DNA from: Desulfosarcina cetonica JCM 12296
GTDB taxonomy: Bacteria; Desulfobacterota; Desulfobacteria; Desulfobacterales; Desulfosarcinaceae
DNA: 33,650 nt
Assembly: GCF_001311845.1 (NCBI RefSeq)
Contig: NZ_BBCC01000048.1
Coordinates: 1 to 33,650, forward strand
Direction of reading: 5' to 3'
Part shown: positions 1 through 8,045 of the stretch, one piece after another
Numbering within the stretch: the first letter of the stretch is position 1
Layout: each line of letters starts with the position of its first letter
Position numbers and translations under genes: made by a program
The notes under the pieces: model-generated
The model's input: the letters and a program-made list of their open reading frames with translations, nothing else
What the model was told of the DNA's origin: nothing
The model's database searches: none

Positions 1-1
1 G

Positions 2-1564
2 GCCCACCCGGCTACCGGCGGCGAAGCAGGGCGGGGCGGGCATGGCAGCTTGTTGTTTCAACAATTGGAGTTGATGCGCGTCGAGGTCGAAAAACACCTG
101 GAAGGTAAAGGCGACATCACCTTGAACGACCTTGCCGACGCGGTCTTCAATATGAAGAAGCAGCTCCTTGAAGGCATCGAAGCCCAAAAAGCCCTCGGCA
201 TTGCCTACGAGAATGAAGCCGCCATCCTTGAAAATGCCAATGAACTCACCGACCAGGTACTGATCCAATTAATCAGGGATGAGTACCAGCAAGGGAAGAT
301 TTCTCCCTCGCGGATGGCGCATATTCTTAGACGGCTTATCCCCGAAGCCGTAGAACTCAAGCGTTTGCTACCGAAAATCAAACAGGCATTGCTTGACGAA
401 GGCATGTCCCACACCCAGTACCTTGAACTGGTTCAAATGCTCAGCAAGGAACTTCAAAGTGAAGGGCTCGCCAGTATTCTTGAGGAGAGTGGTGAGGAAA
501 TCGGCGTGGACGGCAACCAGTTGATTGCCGAGTTTAAAAATAATCCGCAGCAAGCAGCCCAGTTAATCTATTTGGCGTCGGAAATTCGCAAAGGTACCGG
601 AGACGACGATCTGTTGGCCGAGATCCTGGCAGGTTATGTGGAACAAATTGGTGGTCAGATGGCCCTGGACCAAGCCGGCGATCAGGAAGACCCCGATCAT
701 TTGAAAAGCGTGGTTGGCAGTATCGAGTCCAGCATTGTCAGCCAACTCAGTCAGATGGACATGGGCAGCGATGTCATCGTCAAACTGGAAGAACGCCTCA
801 ATTCAAGAATGGAGGCGGTTCTAAACCAAATGCGCACCGAATGGATCAAGGCCCGCAGCCACGAGGGGGCAGGGGCGGGGAAAGGTACACACCACAAAAC
901 CTTAAGCGTTCTGCAAACGCTTGAGCAGAGTGTCAGCGAGCATGATGAACTGGGAGGGATTCTGAAAATTGTTCGCGCGAAAGTCGACGCCGGAGAGATC
1001 GATGAAAACAATTACAAAAAAATTCAGGAAGAAATCACCCATCAAAAGCAACTGATCAAGGAAAAAGAAGCCAACCGGGTCATGCCCACCGGGGTTATCA
1101 AAGCCGGCGCCATGGCTTTCATTATCGAAAAAGAAATTGCCCGGGCCAACCGCTACACCTATTCATTTTCAGCCTTGGCTTTTTCCATGGTAAGGATCAG
1201 GCCGCGCAGCAAGGTGCCCGCCGGAACAATCAGTAACGAAATCCTCATGGAAAGCGTTCTCGCCCTTCTTGCCAAAACATTCCGTGAAGTGGACATCGTC
1301 GGTCAGCTGGGGAAAAACACCATTGTGGCCATGTTACCGTTAATCAATCGTGAAGATTCCAAAAAGGCACTGAACCGGGTCATGAAAATTCTTCATGATG
1401 CGCCCATCGAAATCAATGGTATCGCCGTTGACTTCAAATTCGCCGGAATTGCCATGACCTTCGATGGCCAGGACACCCCCGATGCCAAAAGCTTTATTCG
1501 TGTCATGGTCAGTCGACTTCAGGACATGGCCAGCCGCCTGAAAAACATTCAATCCTTCATGTAG
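2..1564 (+). CDS. Degenerate GGDEF-domain protein with long helical N-terminus (5' truncated)
   Basis: The reading frame is open to the left edge (a Gly/Ala-rich linker is encoded before position 50), so the true start is probably outside the window; a TTG at 50 is the first start-like codon. The first 330 or so residues visible are helical, charged and partly coiled-coil, with no domain I recognise. The last 160 residues have the fold pattern of a GGDEF diguanylate cyclase domain: a KAGAMAFIIEKEIARANRY stretch followed by strands and the segment VDIVGQLGKNTIVAMLP. The GG(D/E)EF signature is replaced by LGKNT, so cyclase activity is not expected; a c-di-GMP-independent scaffold or sensor role is an inference. 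It converges on the YcgN-like gene with a gap of only 15 bases. Confidence 0.75.
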   Translation, partial: AHPATGGEAGRGGHGSLLFQQLELMRVEVEKHLEGKGDITLNDLADAVFNMKKQLLEGIEAQKALGIAYENEAAILENANELTDQVLIQLIRDEYQQGKISPSRMAHILRRLIPEAVELKRLLPKIKQALLDEGMSHTQYLELVQMLSKELQSEGLASILEESGEEIGVDGNQLIAEFKNNPQQAAQLIYLASEIRKGTGDDDLLAEILAGYVEQIGGQMALDQAGDQEDPDHLKSVVGSIESSIVSQLSQMDMGSDVIVKLEERLNSRMEAVLNQMRTEWIKARSHEGAGAGKGTHHKTLSVLQTLEQSVSEHDELGGILKIVRAKVDAGEIDENNYKKIQEEITHQKQLIKEKEANRVMPTGVIKAGAMAFIIEKEIARANRYTYSFSALAFSMVRIRPRSKVPAGTISNEILMESVLALLAKTFREVDIVGQLGKNTIVAMLPLINREDSKKALNRVMKILHDAPIEINGIAVDFKFAGIAMTFDGQDTPDAKSFIRVMVSRLQDMASRLKNIQSFM

Positions 1565-1579
1565 CGCCACGGATTTATT

Positions 1580-2065
1580 TTACAAGCGGTAACCAACAGC
1601 ATAATATTCAACATCTTCCGGATGCACGTAGACTTCGGAGATGGCCTTATCGCGCACGGATATACCCGCACGATGAACCGAATCCGCATCACCGGAAACC
1701 AAAGGATGCCATTCGGCCAGATCGCGGCCTTCCGAAATCCGCCGATAGGCACAGGTCCGTGGTAACCACCGCAAACGCGGAATCAGTTCCGCGGTCAGTT
1801 GTAGGCAGTCAGGCACCAGAATAGACCGGTTGGCATAGTCGGTACAGCGACAAGTTTGGGTATCCAATAAATAACAGGATACCCACGTATAAGCGACTTT
1901 TCCGGTTTTACCATTCTGGAATTTCTGCAGGCAACAGCGCCCACAGCCGTCACAAAGGGACTCCCATTGGGCACGACTCATGGCGGTCAGGGAAACGGTT
2001 TTCCAGAAAGGCACGCCTACCCGGTGATGAGGATCTGGAGTGTGCAAATCCGGCCATCCACGCAA
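1580..2065 (-). CDS. YcgN/UPF0260-family cysteine-cluster protein
   Basis: The sequence carries the conserved core of the YcgN (UPF0260, CxxCxxxCC zinc/iron-chelating) family: PFWKT, MSRAQWESLCDGCGRCC, then a YTWVSCYLLDTQTC segment, PDCLQLT, WLPRTCAYR and a WHPLVSGD block, in the same order as E. coli YcgN. The Cys cluster suggests metal binding; the biochemical role of the family is not established. The longest frame begins at a TTG at 2065, while the family usually starts just before PFWKT, so an internal GTG a few codons downstream is also plausible. Length (about 145-161 aa) is normal. It lies 31 bases after a lytic transglycosylase gene on the same strand and may be co-transcribed with it. 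Confidence 0.85.
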   Translation of the reverse strand: MRGWPDLHTPDPHHRVGVPFWKTVSLTAMSRAQWESLCDGCGRCCLQKFQNGKTGKVAYTWVSCYLLDTQTCRCTDYANRSILVPDCLQLTAELIPRLRWLPRTCAYRRISEGRDLAEWHPLVSGDADSVHRAGISVRDKAISEVYVHPEDVEYYAVGYRL

Positions 2066-2096
2066 CGATTAAAAGCTCACCAGAAATGGCGCCGGA

Positions 2097-2816
2097 TCAG
2101 GCCAGGCGTCGCTGTTCGGGAAGTTTTTCCCTCTTGAACTTCTTATGGAATTTCAAGACCTTCTTGATGTACCGCTGGGTTGTTTTGAAAGGCGGCACAC
2201 CGGCATAGACCTCGACATGGCGTGAGCCCGCATTATAGGCCGCCAAGGCAAGCTGGACATCACCGTTGTAGCGGTCGAGCAGGTATTTGAAATAGCGTAC
2301 ACCGCCTTCGATATTTTGCTTGGGGTCATAAATGTCCCGAACGCCGAAGGCTTTGGCCGTGGACGGCATCAACTGCATCAATCCGCGAGCCCCTTTTTTC
2401 GATTTCGCCTTGGGATTATACCCGGATTCCGCAAAAATGATGGCCTGGATCAGGCTCGGGTCAATCTCGTATCTGCCGGCGACCTGAGCAACGATCCTGT
2501 GAAACGGAAGGTGAGATTCCGGGCGGCTTTTCTTCACCGGCGCCGTCGGCTTCTGGGTGGCGTCCGTTGGGGCAGCGGCAAACCGCTGATCCTGAGGACC
2601 AACTTCGGGTGACGGGACCTGCTCAGGCCGTACTGACGGCTGCTGCTCAGCCCGCACGAGGGATGCATGTAAACGGGAGGGTGAATAATTTGAGAAGGTG
2701 ACTGAAACTGTCAGGAAAAACGTGCAAAGTGCAATTGTCGTAACAAATACAGCCAAATCCTTCAGCAACGTGTTGGGGTGGTGGTAATCCTCTGTTGTGT
2801 TCATGGCAGTTATCAT
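2097..2816 (-). CDS. Membrane-anchored lytic transglycosylase (SLT domain)
   Basis: An N-terminal hydrophobic segment (about residues 18-42) anchors or exports the protein, followed by a Pro/Ala-rich linker of about 60 residues and a C-terminal SLT (goose-lysozyme-like) domain. The domain has the catalytic-glutamate motif IIFAESGYNPKAKSKKGARG, then LMQLMP, the GGVRYFKYLLDRYNGD block and LALAAYNAG. It would cleave peptidoglycan between MurNAc and GlcNAc in the periplasm. The tail is very basic (KKVLKFHKKFKREK). I prefer the ATG at 2816; an ATG at 2804 and a GTG at 2819 are alternatives, none with a strong ribosome site. A second transglycosylase of similar domain order lies at 13926-14543. Confidence 0.88.
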   Translation of the reverse strand: MITAMNTTEDYHHPNTLLKDLAVFVTTIALCTFFLTVSVTFSNYSPSRLHASLVRAEQQPSVRPEQVPSPEVGPQDQRFAAAPTDATQKPTAPVKKSRPESHLPFHRIVAQVAGRYEIDPSLIQAIIFAESGYNPKAKSKKGARGLMQLMPSTAKAFGVRDIYDPKQNIEGGVRYFKYLLDRYNGDVQLALAAYNAGSRHVEVYAGVPPFKTTQRYIKKVLKFHKKFKREKLPEQRRLA

Positions 2817-3064
2817 CACTTAGGGGTTGATCAACAAGCTGCAACGCCTTGCGCTCAACTTCGGGGACCCTTTACGCCAATTCATCGCCAAAGCGGCCCA
2901 GCACCGATTATCTATCATGATTTCAAATAGCTTTAGGATAGCGTGAATATCACATGGCTATACCCACGCGTTGCCGAAAACAAAAACGAAAAATACTATG
3001 TCACACTTTGATCAACATTTCCAGCCCATCCACGAAATTCACGGGACGGGAAATCGGGAAACAG

Positions 3065-3739
3065 CTATTCGCCCGCCACTTCGCGACCACAGTGTTTACA
3101 GATTTTGGCACGACTTTTAATTATTTCCGCACAAAAGGGGCATTCACGGGTAAAAAATCGCTGATGAATTTTTTTGACGGCAGCGTCCACCTGTTCCTGC
3201 AGGCGCACATTTCCGAATTTGAGGTTGCGGATCGGCTCGATGGCTTCTAATTCACCGATATCACCGATCATCTCGGCTGCTTTCATGCGTACCCGGACCG
3301 GTTCACTTGAATCCGTGAGCAATTTGAGGATTGTCACCCCATCATGGTTCACGAAACAATCCGCTAAGATGGAAAATCCCTTTTTAATATTCTGCTTCAG
3401 GGCCTCCTCTTCGGCCAACACCTGATCATCGATCACCTGCCCCTTGGCGCCCATGGGGCTGAACACGGGGATCAGTTCGAATTGGGTCGTCCCGGGAAAA
3501 TTAATGCAGCGGTACGATGCCCGTTGCGCGTAGTTATCCATCATGCTGTCCCAACCCTGGGTATACAACGGGCACTCGTCGTTGAAGCACATAAAGAGAT
3601 AAGGGGTCCCCCACCCCAGACCGTCGCCCACGTTGATGGGCGGCACCTCCCAGATGTTCATTGGCTGATTGCAGTGAGGACAGGTTGGTTTTTCCATCTC
3701 AAGGATTTCTTGAAAGACTTCTTCTTTGGTTTCAAACAT
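3065..3739 (-). CDS. Zinc-ribbon protein with HEAT-like middle segment
   Basis: This 224-residue protein has two Cys pairs near the N-terminus (CPHCNQPM, then CFNDECPLY about 30 residues on) and a C-terminal zinc ribbon (ECPFCAEIIKSRAKICKHCG). Between them lies a helical stretch (about 125-195) with HEAT-like wording: VTILKLLTDSSEPVRVRMKAAEMIGDIGELEAIEPI. No enzyme motif is visible. The start is the ATG at 3739, preceded by GGAGG at 6-7 bases. I do not know a function; zinc binding and a protein-protein interaction role are inferred. Similar zinc-ribbon/HEAT proteins are common in Desulfobacterota. The gene stands alone, followed by about 245 bases without a gene. Confidence 0.75.
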   Translation of the reverse strand: MFETKEEVFQEILEMEKPTCPHCNQPMNIWEVPPINVGDGLGWGTPYLFMCFNDECPLYTQGWDSMMDNYAQRASYRCINFPGTTQFELIPVFSPMGAKGQVIDDQVLAEEEALKQNIKKGFSILADCFVNHDGVTILKLLTDSSEPVRVRMKAAEMIGDIGELEAIEPIRNLKFGNVRLQEQVDAAVKKIHQRFFTRECPFCAEIIKSRAKICKHCGREVAGE

Positions 3740-4142
3740 TGTGGAGCCTCCATCGTGGGTTTGCGTCGCATCGTTGGGGGGATAGCCACCATCGTTTTTT
3801 TCAGACGTTACCGGCTAAGCTAAGGTCGCCCCCTTTATTGTCAACCAAACGGGTATAGCGGTATAACGCGTTGGTGCAAGAAGGTTCTATTATGCGGCCG
3901 GCCGATGAATTGCAAGCGCGAATCCGATCATAGGTCAGCAATCGGCCAGAGCAAAAACCGATCCGACATCCAATTTGCACGGGTGAAAAATATTTTAAGA
4001 AGGCTAAAGTTTCCTATTGGACCTGCCGATAATGAAAAGCGGTAACTATTAATTGACTTCCGGTGACACCCTGATCAGAATTGACAGTAACCGGGAGGAT
4101 GTGCGCAACGCACGCGCGTATTCCAAACAAAGGAGGGGCATC
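3740..4142. other. Intergenic region of 403 bases holding a sigma-28-type promoter
   Basis: The divergent spacer between the zinc-ribbon gene and the small unknown gene at 4143 has no credible coding frame; a plus-strand frame from 4053 only reaches the downstream gene and lacks a ribosome site at its start. The recognisable content is a flagellar-type promoter at 4005-4032. Confidence 0.6.
4005..4032 (+). promoter_or_regulatory. Sigma-28 (FliA)-type promoter
   Basis: TAAAGTTT at 4005-4012 and GCCGATAA at 4025-4032 both match the FliA consensus exactly; the spacing (TAAA-N16-GCCGATAA) is one base longer than the classical 15. Transcription would start near 4040, giving a leader of about 100 bases before the ATG at 4143. 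Confidence 0.75.
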
Positions 4143-4484
4143 ATGCTAATCGACAACAACACTTCGGTCGGCACCTCCGTCCAGGGGGTGGAACGGCTGC
4201 CCAAGGTCGACGAAATCAAGCACGGGAACGAAGAGGTCAACGAACAGCAGCAGACCACTGAAAATGAAGCGACCGAAGATTACCAGGTCAGCCTCTCCGA
4301 CGAAGCGAAAACGGCCGTGGCTGAACTCAACAAACCGGCGGCAACCGATCAGAGCGCCCCGGCGATTAACCTCACCGAAGAAGAAGCTTTTCAATTGTCC
4401 AGCCAGACCGCCCAACAGCTGTCTCAGACCAACACCGCGATTGCCAATCTGGCCATCCAGAAGGCCGTGGATTTATTCGCCTGA
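4143..4484 (+). CDS. Small unknown protein, probably flagellar class 3 (sigma-28 controlled)
   Basis: A 113-residue acidic, Gln/Thr/Glu-rich protein. The start is the ATG at 4143 because AAAGGAGGGG lies just upstream; the longer frame from 4053 has no such site. No cysteines, no signal peptide and no membrane segment are present. The middle is low-complexity (NEEVNEQQQTTENEATED) and the C-terminus is an amphipathic helix (SSQTAQQLSQTNTAIANLAI) ending in VDLFA, which loosely recalls the helical tails of flagellar axial or secreted motility proteins; that resemblance is an impression only. The perfect sigma-28 promoter half-sites upstream and the terminator hairpin downstream show a single-gene flagellar-regulon transcript. 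Function unknown. Confidence 0.75.
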   Translation: MLIDNNTSVGTSVQGVERLPKVDEIKHGNEEVNEQQQTTENEATEDYQVSLSDEAKTAVAELNKPAATDQSAPAINLTEEEAFQLSSQTAQQLSQTNTAIANLAIQKAVDLFA

Positions 4485-4514
4485 TCGGGGGCACCTGCGA
4501 AGCCCCACCACCAT

Positions 4515-4552
4515 AGCCAAAGCCGGCTCATTCTACTGAACCGGCTTTGGCT
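4515..4552 (+). terminator. Strong hairpin after the sigma-28 gene
   Basis: AGCCAAAGCCGG (4515-4526) pairs perfectly with CCGGCTTTGGCT (4541-4552), extended by TCA/TGA inside after one mismatch. There is no T-run, so it could terminate weakly or stabilise the transcript end. Confidence 0.6.
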
Positions 4553-4603
4553 GTTATGGAAAGAGGAAATTCTTTTGTCGATTTTGATGCATCGGAAGAG
4601 AAC

Positions 4604-4633
4604 GCCGGTCTGAAATCAGTCGTTCAGGCCGGC
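4604..4633 (-). terminator. Hairpin downstream of nfnB
   Basis: GCCGGTCTGAA (4604-4614) pairs with TTCAGGCCGGC (4623-4633) with one mismatched or wobble position. It lies 34 bases past the nfnB stop in the minus direction; no clear T-run. Confidence 0.45.
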
Positions 4634-4666
4634 TGTGGCTCATAGCGCTTTAATCGTGGGCAAGGC

Positions 4667-6078
4667 TTACCAGCCCCAAGTCAAATACTGATGAATGGAA
4701 TCGGCGGCTTTCCGTCCCGCTCCCATGGCCAGGATCACCGTAGCCGCACCGGTGACGATGTCGCCACCTGCCCAGACACCTTTTTTACTGGTTTTTCCCG
4801 TTTCGGGGTCGGCGACGATATATCCCCACTGGTTCAATTGCATGTCTGGGGTGGACTGGGTCAGAAGCGGATTGGCCCCGGACCCCACAGCCACAATCAC
4901 CAGATCGGTCTCCAACTGAAATTCGGAGCCCTGGATGGCGATGGGACGTCTGCGCCCGGAAGCGTCAGGCTCGCCAAGTTCCATTCGCAGGCATTCCATG
5001 CCGGTCAGACGGCCCTTTTCATCACCCATAAAACGCGTCGGATTGGTCAATAAGAAAAATTCGATACCCTCTTCCTCGGCATGGTGAATCTCGGCACCAC
5101 GGGCCGGCATCTCCTGACGGGAACGTCGATAGACAATCTTCACGCTGTCGGCGCCAAGCGCATGGCCGTTCTGGCGGCATCCATGGCCACGTTGCCGGCA
5201 CCCAGCACAACGACATTTTTACCCTTGGGAATCGGGGTGTCCACCTCCGGGTAACGGTAAGCCTTCATCAGATTGGCCCGCGTGAGGTACTCGTTGGCCG
5301 AAAGAATGCCGATGAGGTTCTCGCCGGGCAGGTTCATGAAACGGGGCAACCCCGCGCCCACCCCCAGATAGACCGCCTCATAGCCTTCGGCAAACAGTTC
5401 ATCCAGGCTGACCGTACGGCCGACCACGCTGTTCACCTCGACGTTGACCCCGAGCCGTTCCAGAAAATGGACCTCCTGGGCAACGATTGCTTTGGGCAGA
5501 CGAAATTCGGGGATGCCATAAACCAACACGCCACCGGGCTTGTGGAAGGCTTCCAGAACGGTCACCGAATGCCCCTTCTGGATCAGATCGCCGGCAACGG
5601 TCAACCCAGACGGGCCTGAGCCGACGACAGCCACCTTCTTGCCGGTAGGCTCTGCCTTGGGAGGCAGGGCACCGGTACCACTTTCACGCTCCCAGTCGGC
5701 CACGAAACGCTCCAGGTTGCCAATCGCCACGGGTTCGCCGCGTTTACCCACGATGCAGCGACCCTCGCACTGGATTTCCTGGGGGCAAACGCGACCACAC
5801 ACGGCGGGAAGCGCGTTCTTGCCCCAGATATGGCGGATGGCACCGGTAAAATCGCCTTTGGCAATCAGGTTGATAAAACCGGGAATATCCACGCCCACGG
5901 GGCACCCCTCCACACATCCGGGTTTTTTACACTGCAGACAACGCGCCGCCTCCTCCTGGGCCATGGCCACGGTATAACCGGTGGGCACTTCATCAAAATT
6001 ACGTTTTCTGATCTCCGGCTTTTGCTCAGGCATCGCCACGCGGTGGGCCTGTTCTTTTTTTTCCTTTTTCTCCGTCAT
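4667..6078 (-). CDS. nfnB: NfnB-type subunit / glutamate synthase small-subunit-like flavoprotein, split by a 1-base frameshift
   Basis: The N-terminal 110 residues hold two cysteine groups for 4Fe-4S clusters (CLQCKKPGCVEGCP and CGRVCPQEIQCEGRC), followed by an FAD-binding GSGPSG near residue 153 and an NAD(P)-binding VVLGAGNVAMDAART near 290. The frame breaks after MRL; adding one G in the run at about 5154-5156 restores RLGADSVKIVYRRSR and the frame continues to the normal end, giving about 470 aa, the usual length. With the upstream nfnA-like gene this is the arrangement of the electron-bifurcating NADH-dependent reduced ferredoxin:NADP+ oxidoreductase, where this subunit carries the bifurcating FAD and the NADPH site. 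SudAB (sulfide dehydrogenase) is a close paralogue and cannot be excluded. The break is more likely an assembly error than a pseudogene. Confidence 0.85.
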
Positions 6079-6168
6079 CTCAATCCCTCCAATTCAACAA
6101 TCGCCGTTGCCGTCAAACGGCTGCGAATAGTGTCATCAAACCCGAACAGGTTCTGTCCGGCACAGAAT

Positions 6169-7005
6169 TTAGCTGGCATCCCGAAGGGTGCAGAAATCCT
6201 CGTAGCAGGCCTTCTCCTCTTCACAATAAGCCTGCAGGCGCATCATCAATTCGTCGAAATTGACTTCGTGGCCATCGAATTCCGGTCCGTCCACACAGGC
6301 AAACTTGGTTTTGCCGCCAACGGTGACACGGCAGCCACCGCACATGCCGGTGCCATCGATCATGATGGGATTGAGGCTGACCAGGGTCTTGACACCGTAA
6401 CCGCGGGTCAAATTGGAGACTGCCCGCATCATGGGCACGGGCCCGATGGCCACCACCAGTTTGACATCCCCGCCTTCCAAAACCGACTTGAGGACATCGG
6501 TCACAAACCCGTGATGACCATAGGAGCCGTCATCGGTGCAGACCCGCAGATCGTTGGACGCCGCCTTCATTTGAGACTCGAGAATCAGCAGATCCTTGGT
6601 GCGGGCACCAATGATACAGGTCACATCGTTGCCAATCTGTTTCAGGGCGCGGGTGATGGGATGAAGCACGGCCACGCCGGTACCGCCGCCCACACAGACC
6701 ACTTTTCCAACCTTTTCGAGGTGGGTCGGTTTACCCAAGGGACCGATGACATCCTGAAACCCCTCTCCCTCCTTGAGGGTTTTAAAAAGAGCCGTCGATT
6801 TGCCCACGACCATGTAAATGATCGTAATGGTCCCTTTTTCCGGGTCCGTATCGGCCATGGTCAACGGAATGCGTTCGCCCTCTTCGTTGGCCTTCAGGAT
6901 CACGAATTGCCCGGGTTTGGCTTTCTTGGCGATCAGGGGCGCTTCAATTTCATTCAGAATCACGGTCCCTTCGGCCATCTCTTCGCGTTTTACGATTTTA
7001 AACAT
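6169..7005 (-). CDS. nfnA: NfnA-type subunit: sulfide/dihydroorotate dehydrogenase-like FAD/NAD-binding protein
   Basis: A 278-residue ferredoxin-NADP reductase-type protein. It begins with a flavin-binding beta-barrel (PGQFVILKANEEGERIPLTM, with the R-x-P-L/x-S/T type FAD motif), then an NAD-binding half (KVVCVGGGTGVAVLHPITRA, IIGARTKDLLIL) and a C-terminal cluster region (NPIMIDGTGMCGGCRVTVGG and FACVDGPEFDGHEVNF) that ligates a 2Fe-2S centre in this family. The gene precedes nfnB by 90 bases on the same strand, as in nfnAB operons. The pair would couple ferredoxin and NADH oxidation to NADP+ reduction in the cytoplasm. The ATG at 7005 has a purine-rich GGAAG just upstream. DHODH electron-transfer subunit PyrK is a relative, but no pyrD is nearby. 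Confidence 0.88.
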   Translation of the reverse strand: MFKIVKREEMAEGTVILNEIEAPLIAKKAKPGQFVILKANEEGERIPLTMADTDPEKGTITIIYMVVGKSTALFKTLKEGEGFQDVIGPLGKPTHLEKVGKVVCVGGGTGVAVLHPITRALKQIGNDVTCIIGARTKDLLILESQMKAASNDLRVCTDDGSYGHHGFVTDVLKSVLEGGDVKLVVAIGPVPMMRAVSNLTRGYGVKTLVSLNPIMIDGTGMCGGCRVTVGGKTKFACVDGPEFDGHEVNFDELMMRLQAYCEEEKACYEDFCTLRDAS

Positions 7006-7085
7006 CTGTCTTCCTCCACGTCGTGTTGTCGTTACGGCAACCCAATACAGACCATCAGGGCTTTATTTACCGACCGATTATGGCT

Positions 7086-7113
7086 AATATACAGTGCCGC
7101 GTTTTGAAATCAA
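7086..7113 (-). promoter_or_regulatory. Candidate promoter for nfnAB
   Basis: Read on the minus strand, TTGATT (7108-7113) and TATATT (7086-7091) are spaced by 16 bases, about 80 bases before the nfnA start. This is a pattern match only. Confidence 0.35.
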
Positions 7114-7150
7114 GCTCAAAACTCGGAATCTTTCAACAACGAACATTCGC

Positions 7151-7170
7151 CGTGACGATATAGCGTCACG
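7151..7170. promoter_or_regulatory. Perfect 7-bp inverted repeat between nfnA and tatD
   Basis: CGTGACG (7151-7157) and CGTCACG (7164-7170) are perfect inverted copies separated by 6 bases (ATATAG). The element lies in the divergent spacer, upstream of the candidate nfnA promoter, and has the form of a dimeric regulator operator. The spacing does not fit a CRP/FNR site. Confidence 0.45.
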
Positions 7171-7211
7171 CCACGACAACGATCAAGAACAATCAAGGAT
7201 CATGCCAAATA

Positions 7212-7995
7212 ATGAATCTATTTGACAGCCACTGCCACCTGGACGACAAATCGTTTGACGGCGATTTGCCGGGAAGTTCTGGCTCGCGCCGCCGAGGCGC
7301 GGGTCAATGCCATGCTAATTGCCGGAGTTGACCCACATCGTTCGGAAATCGGAGTCCAAATGACCCACCAGCACCGCCATCTTTTCGCTGCGGTTGGTAT
7401 TCATCCCCATGATACCAAGGATTGCTCCGAGGCGTCGCTGTCCCGGCTCCAGTCCCTGGCATCGGATGCCAATGTCGTCGCCTGGGGCGAAATTGGTCTA
7501 GATTTCAACCGCATGTATTCGCCCCAAGAAAAGCAGGAGCGCTGGTTCATCCGACAGCTGGAAATCGCCGCTGAACTTAAACTGCCGTTGATCTTTCATG
7601 AACGCGACAGCCGGGGGCGTCTGCTGGAAATCCTTAAAACGGTCCCCGATAACCAAAGGCAGGCTGTCGTCCACTGTTTCAGCGGGACCGAATCGGAGCT
7701 CGCCCAATACCTGGAAATGGGCTTTTACATCGGGATTACAGGAATTGTCACAATCCGCCAACGGGGGGAGTCGCTTCGCCGGATGATTCCATCGATTCCA
7801 TCGGATCGCCTCCTGGTTGAAACCGATGCACCGTATTTGACGCCCTCGCCCCAACGCAACAAAATCCGGCGCAATGAGCCGGCATTTGTGCGTGAAGTGC
7901 TGCTAAAGGTGGCCGACGTCCGTGGTGAGGCTCCCGAAAGCCTGGCGAATCAAGTCTGGGCCAACACCTGCCGGCTGTTTCGGCTTGCACTTTGA
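7212..7995 (+). CDS. tatD: TatD-family metal-dependent hydrolase, frameshifted near the 5' end
   Basis: Starting at the ATG at 7212 the frame reads MNLFDSHCHLDDKSFDGDL, which is the typical TatD N-terminus with the metal-binding HxH. At the G-run 7271-7273 there is one base too many; dropping it joins this to EVLARAAEARVNAM and the rest of the protein. The remaining family motifs are all present: VGIHPHDTKD, WGEIGLDF, PLIFHERDSRGRL, VVHCFSGT and LLVETDAPYLTP. The reconstructed length is 260 aa, normal for TatD/YcfH DNases, which act as 3'-5' exonucleases or related hydrolases in the cytoplasm. Taking only the uninterrupted frame (from 7222) would lose the metal-binding N-terminus. Confidence 0.9.
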
Positions 7996-8045
7996 ATCAC
8001 GGAAGTCTTGCCGGTGCAAAAAAATCGCTGCTCCCGATTGGCGGG

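Noticed and set aside
5830..7107. A 425-codon plus-strand open frame across nfnA and the start of nfnB
   Set aside because: It is antisense to two genes with clear cofactor motifs; its translation is His/Gly-rich shadow text with no domain, and it lacks a ribosome site.
7151..7170. CRP/FNR binding site
   Set aside because: The GTGA and TCAC half-sites are separated by 10 bases rather than 6, so the dyad does not fit the family.
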